A stretch of 64,000 bases of DNA from Algoriphagus oliviformis (GTDB lineage: Bacteria; Bacteroidota; Bacteroidia; Cytophagales; Cyclobacteriaceae), in the NCBI RefSeq assembly GCF_017254915.1, contig NZ_JAFKCT010000005.1:62001-126000 (forward strand), in the 5' to 3' direction. A model generated the notes under the pieces. The model had not been told where the DNA came from, did no database searches, and saw nothing but the letters and a program-made list of their open reading frames with translations. Each line of letters begins with the position of its first letter. Position 1 is the first letter of the stretch. This document shows, piece after piece, positions 35,540-45,293 of the stretch. Both the position numbers and the translations under genes were made by a program.

Positions 35540-37519
35540 GTGAGTCGCCCGATTCTGTTGTTTTTTGTCTTTTTGCTGGCTTTTCCCCGATTTGGCTTTT
35601 CGCAAGAACCAAACACGGATAGCATCAAGGCAGTCCTGCCCCAGGCCAAAGGGAAGGAGCGGCTCCATCTGCTCAACGAGCTGGCGACGGCCCTGCGTGA
35701 GCGATCCCAAAATGAGGCTTTTTTCTATTCATTAGAGGCAGATTCCCTGGCGGAAAAACTCGGTGACGGGCTGGGCAAAAGTCGAGCGCTGGAAAATATC
35801 GGCTGGATATACTATCGCCGAGGCCAGTGGCAAAAATCCTTCGAATATTCTCAAAAGGCTTACGAAATCGCCATTCAAAACGATGACCGGCTACAGGCGG
35901 CCCGCCTGATGAACAATCTCGGGGCGCTTTACTACGAGCAGCAGGACTACGCCATGGCCATCGGGCAATTCAAGAAGGGTTATGAACTGGCTTCCCAAGT
36001 GGGAGATTTGGGCACCCAGATCAGAAGTCTCAACAACATCGCGCTGAACTTTACCATGACTGAGGGCTTGGACTCCGCGCTGAGCTATGCGAGGCTGGCT
36101 ATCCGGCTCAACGAAAACTCGGGTTCGCCCTATCTGACGTCCTTTTCACACCGAGTCATCGGTGACGTATATCTGGCCAAAAACAACTACGATTCCGCCG
36201 AAGCCATGTATGAGAGCTCGCTGGAAATGGCCCGTACCCAAGGGGTGAAGTCCTTCGAAGCCGGTGTCCTCCATCGTCTGGGGCATGCTTACCTGTTGGC
36301 GGACAAGCGAGATGAGGCGGAGCAGCTGCTGCTCTACTCCGTCGAGCTCTGTGAGGCCAACAACTTCCTGGACGAACTGTCCAAAACACACTTTTATCTG
36401 GCTGAGCTTTACGAGGAGAAAGGCAACGTGCAAAAGGCTTTTTTCCACCAGTCCCGTTTTTTGGAGCTCAACGATGAGCTGCAAAACAAGACGAACCGGG
36501 ATAGGCTCGCCCTGCTCCAGAATATGTTTCAGAGCAACCTCCGCGAGTCTGAGCTGGAGTTGCTCAAAGCGCAAAACGAAAACCAAGCCTACAGGCTGGA
36601 AACCTCCCGTCGCTACATCATTTTCTTCGCCATCGCCGCGGCACTCGTAGGCGTGCTGGTGGTAAGGATGTACATCCTCAACAAAAGCGTCCGGTCATCC
36701 AACACGGACCTGCTCGTCCAGCAGCGTAAGATAGAGGAGCAAAACCAAGAGCTGGAAAGCCAGTCGGAGCAGCTCAAGGAGATGAACGATACCAAAAACA
36801 AGCTTTTCTCCATCTTGGGGCATGACCTGCGCGGGCCCATCGCCCAGGTGAAGTCGGTCGTCGATATGTTTTTGGCAGGACATCTGGAAAAGGAGGAGTT
36901 TGACGAGCTGCTTCATGTGCTGAACAAGGATATCGACTCGGTGAATTTCACCCTGAACAACACCCTGAAATGGTCCATGTCGCAGATGGAAGGCTTTCAC
37001 GTCAATCCCGCTCGTTTTGACCTACGGGAGGTGGTGGAGAATTCGCTGCAGCTGCTCCAGCCTTCTTTCAAGGAAAAAAGACTGACGATCTTCAACCACA
37101 TGGAGACCAAGGTCGAGGTCTTTGCTGACCAGGATCTGATCGAAGTCGTGGTCAGGAATATCCTGAACAATGCCGCTAAGTTTTCCAATTTCGAGGATTC
37201 GGTGACGATTTTTTCCGAGCGGGACGAGCAGTGGGTCTACTGGTGCGTACAGGACCAGGGGGTAGGGATGAGCGAAGAGCAGATCAGCCTGATCCTGTCC
37301 GACTCCTATTCGCTCACGAGGTCGCGCCAGGGAACCAACCGGGAGAAAGGTTCCGGCCTTGGCTTGCAGTTGACCAAGGAGTTTATCCGCAAAAGTGGGG
37401 GCAAGCTATCCATCGAAAGCCATCCAGGTCACGGCACCAAGATATGGGTGCGGCTCCCCAGCATCGAATCAAGCCTCAATGGCGAGGCTGCCATCGGCAA
37501 GGAAGAGCTCAAGGCCTAG
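35540..37519 (+). CDS. TPR-containing sensor histidine kinase
   Basis: A 659-residue protein with GTG start. A signal peptide (LLFFVFLLAFPRFGFSQ) leads into a periplasmic array of TPR-like repeats (residues about 30-320), then one membrane segment at about 358-378 (YIIFFAIAAALVGVLVVRMYIL) and a coiled coil. The kinase has the phospho-acceptor His in FSILGHDLRGPIAQVKS (about residue 427), N box NILNNAAKFS, G1 DQGVGM and G2 GSGLGLQL. No response regulator is next to it, so it is an orphan. Its last 51 bases overlap the convergent gene to the right. Confidence 0.9.
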   Translation: MSRPILLFFVFLLAFPRFGFSQEPNTDSIKAVLPQAKGKERLHLLNELATALRERSQNEAFFYSLEADSLAEKLGDGLGKSRALENIGWIYYRRGQWQKSFEYSQKAYEIAIQNDDRLQAARLMNNLGALYYEQQDYAMAIGQFKKGYELASQVGDLGTQIRSLNNIALNFTMTEGLDSALSYARLAIRLNENSGSPYLTSFSHRVIGDVYLAKNNYDSAEAMYESSLEMARTQGVKSFEAGVLHRLGHAYLLADKRDEAEQLLLYSVELCEANNFLDELSKTHFYLAELYEEKGNVQKAFFHQSRFLELNDELQNKTNRDRLALLQNMFQSNLRESELELLKAQNENQAYRLETSRRYIIFFAIAAALVGVLVVRMYILNKSVRSSNTDLLVQQRKIEEQNQELESQSEQLKEMNDTKNKLFSILGHDLRGPIAQVKSVVDMFLAGHLEKEEFDELLHVLNKDIDSVNFTLNNTLKWSMSQMEGFHVNPARFDLREVVENSLQLLQPSFKEKRLTIFNHMETKVEVFADQDLIEVVVRNILNNAAKFSNFEDSVTIFSERDEQWVYWCVQDQGVGMSEEQISLILSDSYSLTRSRQGTNREKGSGLGLQLTKEFIRKSGGKLSIESHPGHGTKIWVRLPSIESSLNGEAAIGKEELKA

Positions 37520-38341
37520 CGGCTGCTTCAGGATTCCCAGTTCGGTCATGGTAGCCATGGCATCTTCCAGTTCTTTTCGTGAGACGCTCGGAGCGGTACA
37601 CCAGCGGGTTTGCCGCAGCCATTTTTCCAATTCGCCCTGCTCCAGCCCGTAGCGATCGGAGAGGATTGCGGCATTTTCGGGGTCTTTCATCAGTTGCTCG
37701 GAGAGGGCGTAGACCCTGTCCCGTACTTCCATGAGGAGGCTGCCAAATTCCCCCAGAGCCTTTTCCGAGGCGACCATGACAAAGCAAGGCCAAGGACTTG
37801 GCACTTCCCCGATCCGTTTCATAGTGCCGTTGCTCACCATCGGGGCTGTGGTGTATTTTTCCCAGAGAAAAATGCCCTCATCGCCTGCATCCATCGCAGC
37901 CTTGGCCCCTTCCATATTGCCGATGATCCCAAAGGAAAGCTCCTCGGGACTCCAGCCCTCCCGCTTGGCCAAGACCAAACCCATGAGGTGCGATCCAGAA
38001 CCCATCCGGCTCACCAGCAGGCGCTTTTCACCCAAGTCCGCTAGCGTATCGACCTCGGAGTCTGCCCTCAGATGGATGCCCCAGATCAGGGGAGTAGCTA
38101 CGTGAAAGCCGATCATTCGGGAAGGGTTGCCCGCTTCGAAATCCTTCAGAAAGCTCTCGGTCAGCAGCAGCGCCAGGTCCGCTTCGTCATTTCTCAGCGC
38201 CAGGTTCATCTGCCCGGAGCCGCGAGACTCATCCGTCCAAGCGATGCGGACGCCGCGCTCGGCAAAGGGCTGCTCTTGTTCCAAAAGCCGGAACGGGAAG
38301 TTGAAATGTTCGGGGACGCCGATGATGCGGAGGATTTTCAT
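37469..38341 (-). CDS. Substrate-binding-like protein (NMT1/SsuA fold), no signal peptide
   Basis: A 290-residue protein beginning MKILRIIGVPEHFNFPF. It has the periplasmic-binding-protein type II pattern: NDEADLALLLTESFLKDF, DTLADLGEKRLLVSRMGSGSHLMGLVLAKREGW, NMEGAKAAMDAGDEGIFLWEK. This is found in ABC sulfonate/thiamine-precursor receptors, but there is no signal peptide or lipobox and no ABC transporter genes nearby, so it may act in the cytoplasm. The tail overlaps the histidine kinase by 51 bases, end to end. Confidence 0.75.
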   Translation of the reverse strand: MKILRIIGVPEHFNFPFRLLEQEQPFAERGVRIAWTDESRGSGQMNLALRNDEADLALLLTESFLKDFEAGNPSRMIGFHVATPLIWGIHLRADSEVDTLADLGEKRLLVSRMGSGSHLMGLVLAKREGWSPEELSFGIIGNMEGAKAAMDAGDEGIFLWEKYTTAPMVSNGTMKRIGEVPSPWPCFVMVASEKALGEFGSLLMEVRDRVYALSEQLMKDPENAAILSDRYGLEQGELEKWLRQTRWCTAPSVSRKELEDAMATMTELGILKQPLGLELFLADGSLAIEA

Positions 38342-38366
38342 GGTAGTGACTTTGGGGTAAAAATAG

Positions 38367-38400
38367 AAAAGCCGTCCAAAATCCGGACGGCTTTTGTTTT
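38367..38400 (-). terminator. Intrinsic terminator of the sugar operon
   Basis: Stem AAAAGCCGTCC, loop of about 6, GGACGGCTTTT, with T/A-rich flanks. On the minus strand it follows the transporter stop at 38414 and separates that operon from the substrate-binding-like gene. Confidence 0.85.
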
Positions 38401-38413
38401 TTCTTGGCGACTA

Positions 38414-39739
38414 TCAGTCGTGGGTGGCGTGTCTGTCGGTGATCAGGAGGTTGGAAAGGCCAGCGAGGATCAAAAGGGTACCTGCGAGCAGCATGGTGTT
38501 GATCACGGCTTCGCCAAAGAGGAGCTTGTACAGGAAGTTTACTCCGCCCAGCGCGGCGACGATCTGCGGCAAGACGATGAACATGTTGAAAATACCCATG
38601 TAAACGCCCATTTTCTTTGGCTCCACCGAGCCCGAAAGCATCGCGTAGGGCATGGACAGGATGCTGGCCCAGGCTATCCCCACCAGGGAAAAGCAGAGAT
38701 GGAGCATCCAAGGCTCCGTGATGAAATAGATCAGGATAAAGCCCAGGCCGCCCAAACACAGACTGACCAGATGGAGTAGTTTTCGGTTGATCTTGACCTT
38801 GGAAGCGACAAAAGCCAGGATCAGCGCATAAAACATGGAGACCAGTCCATAGGTGCCGAGATAGCTTCCCACGCTGTCGGCGGCGTCGTTGTAGGCCGCG
38901 GAAGTGGTGTCGGTAGCGCCAAACACATGGGCGGTGATCGCCGGGGTAGCGAAACTCCACATCGTGAAAAAGGCAAACCAGGAGAAAAACTGCACGACGC
39001 CGAGCTGCTTCATGACGGTGGGCATTTCGGCGATATTCTTCATTATTTCCCCAAAACCGCTTCTAAACCCCTTTTTGAGGGATTTTTCCTTTTCAAACTC
39101 TGCGAGATCCTCTGGGGGATACTCTTCTGTGGTGAGGATAGTGTAAAGGATGGAGGTGAAGAGCACCATCGCCCCGATGGCAAAGGCATACTTGACCGAG
39201 TCGGGAACTACGCCGGCTGGAGCGGTATTGGAGACGCCCAGCTGGGTCATGAGCCAAGGCAGGTTGGAGGCTACCCAGGTGCCGATGCCGATGATCAGCG
39301 TCTGTACCACAAATCCGTAGCTGCGCTGGGAGTCGGGAAGCTTGTCCGCCACGAGGGCGCGAAAGGGCTCCATGGAGATGTTGATCGAGGCGTCCAAGAT
39401 CCATAGTGCCCCCGCTGCCATCCAGAGTGCGGAGGAGTAAGGGGCAAAAAACAGCGCAATGGTACTCAGGACCGCGCCGATGAAAAAGAAGGGCTTCCTC
39501 CTGCCAAATCGTGGATGCCAAGTGCGGTCGCTCAGGTGACCCACGATAGGCTGTACCAGCAGCCCGGTGAGCGGAGCGGCGATCCAGAGAAAGGGGATGG
39601 CGTCCTTGTCCGCGCCCAGGGTCTGGAATATCCGGGACATGAACCCGCCCTGCAGGGCAAATCCAAACTGGATTCCTAGAAATCCGAAACTCATGTTCCA
39701 GATCTGCCAGAAGCTCAGCTTTCTTTTGGCTAGTTTCAT
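38414..39739 (-). CDS. MFS sugar transporter (SLC45/GPH-like)
   Basis: A 441-residue protein with about 12 membrane segments. The family signature GHLSDRTWHPRFGRRKPFFF in the loop between segments 2 and 3, and the start FWQIWNMSFGFLGIQFGFALQ, place it with SLC45/GPH-type sugar:proton symporters. The next gene upstream is the alpha-glucosidase (32 bases away) and a LacI regulator lies further upstream, so uptake of maltose or maltodextrin is likely. It is the last gene of that operon. Confidence 0.88.
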   Translation of the reverse strand: MKLAKRKLSFWQIWNMSFGFLGIQFGFALQGGFMSRIFQTLGADKDAIPFLWIAAPLTGLLVQPIVGHLSDRTWHPRFGRRKPFFFIGAVLSTIALFFAPYSSALWMAAGALWILDASINISMEPFRALVADKLPDSQRSYGFVVQTLIIGIGTWVASNLPWLMTQLGVSNTAPAGVVPDSVKYAFAIGAMVLFTSILYTILTTEEYPPEDLAEFEKEKSLKKGFRSGFGEIMKNIAEMPTVMKQLGVVQFFSWFAFFTMWSFATPAITAHVFGATDTTSAAYNDAADSVGSYLGTYGLVSMFYALILAFVASKVKINRKLLHLVSLCLGGLGFILIYFITEPWMLHLCFSLVGIAWASILSMPYAMLSGSVEPKKMGVYMGIFNMFIVLPQIVAALGGVNFLYKLLFGEAVINTMLLAGTLLILAGLSNLLITDRHATHD

Positions 39740-39771
39740 TTAGGTTTTTGGGTTTGGGATGAGGGGAGGAC

Positions 39772-42210
39772 TTACTTCAGGCCTTTGATCACAAAAGACT
39801 CCGGCAGATGGGCAAGCTCCAGATAGGGTAGGTTTTCGATTTCAAAATAGGGGTGGTCCATCTCTGGCAAAGGGTCAAATTCGGTCAGTTTGCCGAGGAA
39901 GGCGTAATTTTCTTTGGAGAGCTTGATGCTCTTCCCGGCCAGCTCTACGCTTTGGCAGCCAAAGCCATGCAAGTACAGTCGGATCTGGCCGTAGTCGCTG
40001 GCATAGTCCCCCTCGACAGGCCCAAAGTGCAGGGATTCGCTGACCGGGTCGTAGCCGATCTTTCTGCGCAAATACATGCCCGACTGATAGCCAAATCCCT
40101 CTCCTTCGTCTTCGTAGTGGATGAACTCGGAGGGAGTGCTGCCCTTGTAGAGGTGGATGCGGAGGATACCGTCGTGAGCCTGGCCGCTATGCTCCACCTC
40201 GGATTGGCAAGTGAGCAGCTGTCCGCCTTTGACATAGACGGGGAGGTAGTTGAGCGGGCAGTCCTGGTAGATCGTCTGCGGACCGGTATGTTTTTGGTCG
40301 GAAAAGAGGTAGTACCACTCGCCTTTGGGCAAGTACACTTTGGTGATGCTTTTCGTGCTTTCCACGGGAGCCACGAGCAGGGAGGCGCAGAAGAGATACT
40401 GGTTTTGGTAGGCCGAAAGATAGATCTGCGGCTCGTCCGAAAATTGTACGGCAAGACTCTCGGAGATAGGCAGGCCGGTCAAGCTGCTGCCGTAAAACTT
40501 GCTGTAGAGTGTGGGCAGGAGCCTATATCTGAGCTTCATGTAGTTGCGGCTGATCTCCTCTACCTCTTCTCCAAAAGCCCAAGGCTCGGCATCGTTGCTG
40601 TTGATCATGGAGTGGGCGCGGTAGAAGGGGGCAAAAGCGCCTATGCTCATCCATCGTGCGAAAAGCGACTTGCTCGCCTCTCCTGCAAAGCCGCCGACGT
40701 CATATCCAGCAAACGAAACGCCGCTGATTCCGAGGCTGTTGACCAGTCGGATACCCGCCAGCATGTGTTCCTCTGAGGCCACATTGTCCCCCGTCCAAGC
40801 GGCGGCGTAGCGTTGGATCCCGGAAAAACCCGCTCGGGTCAGCACGAAGGGACGCTTTTCTGGATTTTGGAGCAGAGCGCCTTCCTGGGCACTTCTTGCC
40901 ATTTGCATACCGTAGATGTTGCGGGCTTTGCGGTGGGAGGCTTTTTCCCCCTCGTAGTCAAACTCGATCAGGTTGGGGGTGAACTGCCCCCAAGAGGCCG
41001 GCTCGTTCATGTCCGTCCAAAACCCGTCCACGCCAGCCTCGGTGTAGAAGGCCATCTTTTGCGCCCACCAGTTCCTCGTTTCGGGCTTGGTGAAGTCGGG
41101 AAAGGCGCACCAGCCTGGCCAGACTTGACCCTCGTAGATTTTCCCGTCGGGATAGCGGACCAAAAGGTCCTGCTCCAGCCCTTCCTCGTAGGGTAGGTAG
41201 CCTGTTTCGGTCTTGATCCCCGGGTCCATGATCACCACGACCTTGAATCCTTTTTCCTTCAGCCTGGCGATCATCGCCTTGGGATCTTTGAATTTTTCCC
41301 CGTCAAAGGTGAATACCTTGTACTGTTCCATGTGATGGATGTCCAGATAGATCACGTCGGCAGGCATTCTTTTGTCCCGGAAAGTCTGGGCCAGCGTGTA
41401 CACTTCCGAGTCGGGATAGTAGGAGTAGCGGCATTGCTGGAAGCCAAGCGCCCACTTCGGAGGCAGCTGCATGCGCCCAGTCAGGCGGGTGTAGGAGCTG
41501 ATGATCTCGCCCACGCTGGGCTGATGGATAAAATAGTAGTCCATGTCCCCGTCTTCGGCGCTGAAATACACGAAGCGGTTGTTGGAAGCTCCAAAATTGA
41601 AAACTGTCTTGTGCGTATTGTCGAAGAAAATCCCGTAGTGTCCTTGGGCATGGATGCCGATGTAAAACGGAATGCTCATGTACAGCGGATCGTCGCCCAC
41701 GCCGTAGGCAAAGTAATCGGTGTTCCAATTGGTAAACGCCCTGCCCGCGCGGTCTAGGTTGCCGGTCTTCTCCCCGAGGCCTATGAACTTCTCCTGAGCC
41801 TGTACTTGCTTGTAAGCGGTGACTTCGGTGCCTAGCCATGCGATTCCCAGGGAGTCATCCTGGTTCAGGAGGTTTCCAGCCTGGTCAAAAAAAGCTAAAG
41901 TGAAGCTTTCCAGGCTGATCTCCAGGCGCAGCAGGGAAGTAGTCAGGACGAGTTGTGTGCTGTTTTGGGTGAGGGTAAAAGCTGTCTTTTTTGCTTGGGC
42001 GACCACCGAATAGGGGTTGCTTTCGAAGCTGTCATGGATGCTGGCCTGAACCCGGATGATGCCGTCCTCCAGCACGCGGATACGAAACCGGGCAGCTGGG
42101 CTTTCCCCCTCCAGGCCATCCGGCAAAGCCTGCCAAGAGCTGACTGCTCCAAATCCTCTATGGCGAGCCGAATTGCGGGAAAAGCTGCGGGGCGAGTGGG
42201 ACGAAGTCAT
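39772..42210 (-). CDS. Alpha-glucosidase, glycoside hydrolase family 31
   Basis: An 812-residue enzyme. Domains in order: N-terminal galactose-mutarotase-like beta domain (to about 245), TIM barrel (PPKWALGFQQCRYSYY onward) and C-terminal beta domains. The nucleophile is Asp400 in GFWTDMNEPASWG and the acid/base is Asp475 in AWTGDNVASE. No signal peptide is seen, so it probably acts in the cytoplasm or periplasm on sugars brought in by the adjacent transporter. The LacI gene and a CAAACGTTTG palindrome lie directly upstream. Confidence 0.93.
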   Translation of the reverse strand: MTSSHSPRSFSRNSARHRGFGAVSSWQALPDGLEGESPAARFRIRVLEDGIIRVQASIHDSFESNPYSVVAQAKKTAFTLTQNSTQLVLTTSLLRLEISLESFTLAFFDQAGNLLNQDDSLGIAWLGTEVTAYKQVQAQEKFIGLGEKTGNLDRAGRAFTNWNTDYFAYGVGDDPLYMSIPFYIGIHAQGHYGIFFDNTHKTVFNFGASNNRFVYFSAEDGDMDYYFIHQPSVGEIISSYTRLTGRMQLPPKWALGFQQCRYSYYPDSEVYTLAQTFRDKRMPADVIYLDIHHMEQYKVFTFDGEKFKDPKAMIARLKEKGFKVVVIMDPGIKTETGYLPYEEGLEQDLLVRYPDGKIYEGQVWPGWCAFPDFTKPETRNWWAQKMAFYTEAGVDGFWTDMNEPASWGQFTPNLIEFDYEGEKASHRKARNIYGMQMARSAQEGALLQNPEKRPFVLTRAGFSGIQRYAAAWTGDNVASEEHMLAGIRLVNSLGISGVSFAGYDVGGFAGEASKSLFARWMSIGAFAPFYRAHSMINSNDAEPWAFGEEVEEISRNYMKLRYRLLPTLYSKFYGSSLTGLPISESLAVQFSDEPQIYLSAYQNQYLFCASLLVAPVESTKSITKVYLPKGEWYYLFSDQKHTGPQTIYQDCPLNYLPVYVKGGQLLTCQSEVEHSGQAHDGILRIHLYKGSTPSEFIHYEDEGEGFGYQSGMYLRRKIGYDPVSESLHFGPVEGDYASDYGQIRLYLHGFGCQSVELAGKSIKLSKENYAFLGKLTEFDPLPEMDHPYFEIENLPYLELAHLPESFVIKGLK

Positions 42211-42355
42211 AAGCAGGTAAGGTCAGGTGCGGTGGCGTACCCGGCTAAATTAGAGAGGAAACCGAATAAAACGATGGGATACTAAACCCTTTTTATTCAA
42301 GAGTCTGCGGCTTTGGCTCTCCAAAAAAGCGCTTTACGAAAAGGGAAAGCCTATT

Positions 42356-42365
42356 CAAACGTTTG
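42356..42365. promoter_or_regulatory. Candidate LacI-family operator upstream of the GH31 gene
   Basis: CAAACGTTTG is a perfect 10-base palindrome with the central CG typical of LacI-family operators. It lies in the 193-base gap between the LacI gene and the GH31 gene, about 146 bases before the GH31 start. Confidence 0.55.
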
Positions 42366-42403
42366 CAGTTATCCACGGAAAATTTTCCGTCCCGGGTGCA
42401 AAA

Positions 42404-43432
42404 TCAGCGGACGGAGGACTTTCTCACGATGAGCTCGGTGTCCAGAATGACCGATTTGTCTGCCTCCTCGGGCTTGAACTTCTTTTCTATCCAGTCCAGC
42501 AAGAGCGCAGTGGACTTGACTCCCATCTCGAAGCCCGGCTGGTAGACGGAGGAGAGTGTCGGGTCCACCATGGAGCAAAATTGCCAGTTGCTAAAGCCTA
42601 CGATGCCCACGTCCTGCGGCACGCGGAGCCCAGCGGCCTTGCAGGCCATCATCGCGCCGACGGCCGTCATGTCGTTGTGGGAAAAAATCCCATCCGGCCT
42701 TTGGGGAAGGCTGTGCAGCAGCTTCGTCGTGACCTGCTGAGCTTCTTGGTCGGTTCCCAGGAAGCAGGGCACCACCCACGCAGGATCGGGCTCGATGCCA
42801 TGGTCCCGGAGCGCCGCTTGATAGCCTCTGAGTCGCTCTTGGGAGATTTTCAGGTTGGGCGGGCCAGCGAGGTGGACGATCCTGCTGAATCCCTGGTTTA
42901 GCAGGTGCTTGGTGGCCGAGTAGGCACCGCCAAAGTCGTCCACGGTCACCGTGATGGCTTTGGGGATCTCGGGAACACGGTCAAAAAACACGATGGGGAA
43001 GCCCTTTTCCAACAAGCTGCTGAAGTGCCCAAACTCGGTCGTTTCCTTGGAATAGCTGATGAGCACACCGTCAATCTGGTTGGAAAGCATGGTGTCGATA
43101 CTTGATTTTTCCCGGATGAGCTTTTCGTTGGTCTGAGTCAGGATGACATTGTAGCCTCTGGAAAAAGCCTCTTCCTCTATCCCGCTGATCACCGTGGAAA
43201 AGAAAAAATGGACCACTTCGGGGATGATGACCCCGATGGTGAAAGAGCGGCTGTGCCTTAGCGAAAGGGCGATCGCATTGGGGCGATAGTTCAGTTTTTC
43301 GGCCATGGCCTTCACCTTGCGTTTGGTCTCGCTGCTGATTCCCGGATAGTTTTTTAGCGCCCTGGAAACCGTCGATGCGGAGAGGTTGAGCTCCCTCGCG
43401 ATGTCTTTGATAGTGGCTTGCTCGAGCTTCAT
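42404..43432 (-). CDS. LacI family transcriptional regulator
   Basis: A 342-residue regulator. The N-terminal helix-turn-helix reads ATIKDIARELNLSASTVSRALKNYPGISSETKRKV, followed by the hinge (RPNAIALSLRHSRS) and a periplasmic-binding-protein-like sensor domain (IGVIIPEVVHFFFSTVISGIEEEA, FDRVPEIPKAITVTVDDFGGAY). It is first in a leftward unit with GH31 and the MFS transporter and most likely responds to a maltose-type sugar. The full length and intact motifs suggest an active protein. Confidence 0.92.
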   Translation of the reverse strand: MKLEQATIKDIARELNLSASTVSRALKNYPGISSETKRKVKAMAEKLNYRPNAIALSLRHSRSFTIGVIIPEVVHFFFSTVISGIEEEAFSRGYNVILTQTNEKLIREKSSIDTMLSNQIDGVLISYSKETTEFGHFSSLLEKGFPIVFFDRVPEIPKAITVTVDDFGGAYSATKHLLNQGFSRIVHLAGPPNLKISQERLRGYQAALRDHGIEPDPAWVVPCFLGTDQEAQQVTTKLLHSLPQRPDGIFSHNDMTAVGAMMACKAAGLRVPQDVGIVGFSNWQFCSMVDPTLSSVYQPGFEMGVKSTALLLDWIEKKFKPEEADKSVILDTELIVRKSSVR

Positions 43433-43837
43433 GGCCTTGCAGGGACTGAAAAGAAGGGGTATTTCATAGTTTAGGAATAACGAGTTTGAATCGTTGACAG
43501 AAGAAATTAGGGCCGAGCAAATTGGACAAAGTTGGGCAAAGTAGCAAATGCTGGCCAGGTATGTCCGAAAGGCCCGAAGGATGTGGGCTGCCGGCAGTCG
43601 AAAGGAGGAGAAATATGCTAGGCATTCTTTCCATGGTTTTCGGATTTGAGGCCAAGAAGGCCGCGGAAATGCCAGTCTCTTACCTGATTTTTTTGAAACA
43701 TAAGCTTTAAAAAGATGGCCTAAGGGATACTTTTTTACCTATCTTGAAACCATAGAATAGTCCAGCCGGGGCTTCGTCTTTCCGGCTTACTTACCACCTA
43801 CCAACCATCAATCCATTTTTACACCCTTTTGTTTTAT
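43433..43837. other. Intergenic between divergent LacI and DUF5723 genes
   Basis: About 400 bases that must hold the leftward promoter of the LacI gene and the rightward promoter of the DUF5723 gene. No TAnnTTTG box stands out and no further gene is supported. Confidence 0.45.
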
Positions 43838-45154
43838 ATGAAAAAAACGATCCTTTTCCTCTCGGGGCTGCTGATGTCATTGTCGGGCTTTGGCCAAAAT
43901 TTTGTCGGCGCCCAGATAGACAGCCGAATGGGCGTGCAGTCCCTGACGCTAAACCCGGCGCTTGGTACCCTCTCGCGCACCAAGCTGGACATCAACCTGA
44001 TCTCGGTCTCGTCCTTTGTCGGAAGCGACTACCTCTCCATCAATCTCAGTGACCTGGGAAGCCTCACGGACGGTTTTGACGTGGACGAAGATCTCGAGAC
44101 CAATCCGCTGCCGGACAACAATTTCTTTGGGAACGTGGACGTGCTCGGCCCGTCGATGCTGATGCGGCTCAACGAAATGAGCGTGCTGTCCCTTACCACC
44201 CGAGCTCGCGGTTTTTTCAACCTGAACAACGTCGACGGGGACTTCTACGAGCTGGTGACCAATCCAGAGACAGGCCTGGTAGACTTCAATGCCGAGATGG
44301 AAGACCTGTCCGGCATTGGGCACGTATGGGGGGAGATCGGCTTGGGATATTCCCGCCTGCTGGTGGATCGGGCCACGCACAGTTTCAGTGCTGGGGTAAA
44401 TATGAAGCTGCTCTTGGGGGCGGGCGGAGCCTTTGGCGACAGCCCCTTGCTCCGCGCCGACTACAATTCCTCCAATGACATGGTGACTACCCAAGGCACG
44501 CTGGACTATGGTTATTCTGTGGGCTTTGACTCAGAGGATATCGACTTTTCGCAGGTCCAGCCGGGTTTCGCGGTGGATTTGGGCTTTATCTACGAGCTCA
44601 AGGGAAACACTATAGGCGACGACTACAAGCTGAGGGCGGGTATATCGGTGTTGGATATCGGTTCTGTAAAATACAATGATGGTTACCGTGTGAATTATGT
44701 GATGGATGCCACCATCCCCGCCAGTGAATTTGAGGAAAAAGACTTTCAGGAGGTCTTGGACGACAACTTCGAAGGGACCGAGAGGCCCTTTGAAGGCCAG
44801 TTGGGACTGCCAACCTCTTTGCAGCTTTTTGTGGACTACGGCATCAGCCACCGCTTTTACGTGAGTGGACAGGCGGGCTTGGCGCTCAGCAAGGACGGCG
44901 ACATCCCCGTGAGCCGCGTGATCAACACGACCACCATCACGCCAAGACTGGAGATGCGCTGGCTGAGTGTCTACAGCCCGATCAGCTGGAGGCAATATGA
45001 CTCGGCGCCTTCCTGGGGTCTGGGTTTGAGAATGGGCCCTGTGCTGATAGGGTCTGGCTCTATCCTTACCAATGTGCTCTCCAAGAAATCCCGAACGGCA
45101 GACGTCTATGCGGCGATCAAGCTGCCGATTTACGGAAAGGATAAGGTCGACTGA
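43838..45154 (+). CDS. DUF5723 family outer-membrane beta-barrel protein
   Basis: The ATG at 43838 gives 438 residues with signal peptide (MKKTILFLSGLLMSLSGFGQ); the TTG at 43829 is unlikely. The sequence shows alternating beta strands and the DUF5723 pattern: MGVQSLTLNPALGTLSRTKLDINLISVSSFVGSDYL near the start, LSLTTRARGFFNLNNV, WGEIGLGYSRLLVD and a C-terminal barrel end. It is probably an outer-membrane protein of unknown role. It is monocistronic, with a terminator 25 bases later. Confidence 0.82.
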   Translation: MKKTILFLSGLLMSLSGFGQNFVGAQIDSRMGVQSLTLNPALGTLSRTKLDINLISVSSFVGSDYLSINLSDLGSLTDGFDVDEDLETNPLPDNNFFGNVDVLGPSMLMRLNEMSVLSLTTRARGFFNLNNVDGDFYELVTNPETGLVDFNAEMEDLSGIGHVWGEIGLGYSRLLVDRATHSFSAGVNMKLLLGAGGAFGDSPLLRADYNSSNDMVTTQGTLDYGYSVGFDSEDIDFSQVQPGFAVDLGFIYELKGNTIGDDYKLRAGISVLDIGSVKYNDGYRVNYVMDATIPASEFEEKDFQEVLDDNFEGTERPFEGQLGLPTSLQLFVDYGISHRFYVSGQAGLALSKDGDIPVSRVINTTTITPRLEMRWLSVYSPISWRQYDSAPSWGLGLRMGPVLIGSGSILTNVLSKKSRTADVYAAIKLPIYGKDKVD

Positions 45155-45178
45155 GAAGGGGCGATTTTGACATAAGCA

Positions 45179-45215
45179 AACAGCCGGGCGAAACATTGCC
45201 CGGCTGTTTTATTTT
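45179..45215 (+). terminator. Intrinsic terminator after the DUF5723 gene
   Basis: Stem AACAGCCGGGC, loop of 8, GCCCGGCTGTT, followed by TTATTTT. Confidence 0.88.
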
Positions 45216-45293
45216 GATTGGAAAATGGAATGGGATCGGATCAGTCCGCTGATTAGATTGGTTTGATGCTTTTCTGTCGTTTGTCCTGCGGCT

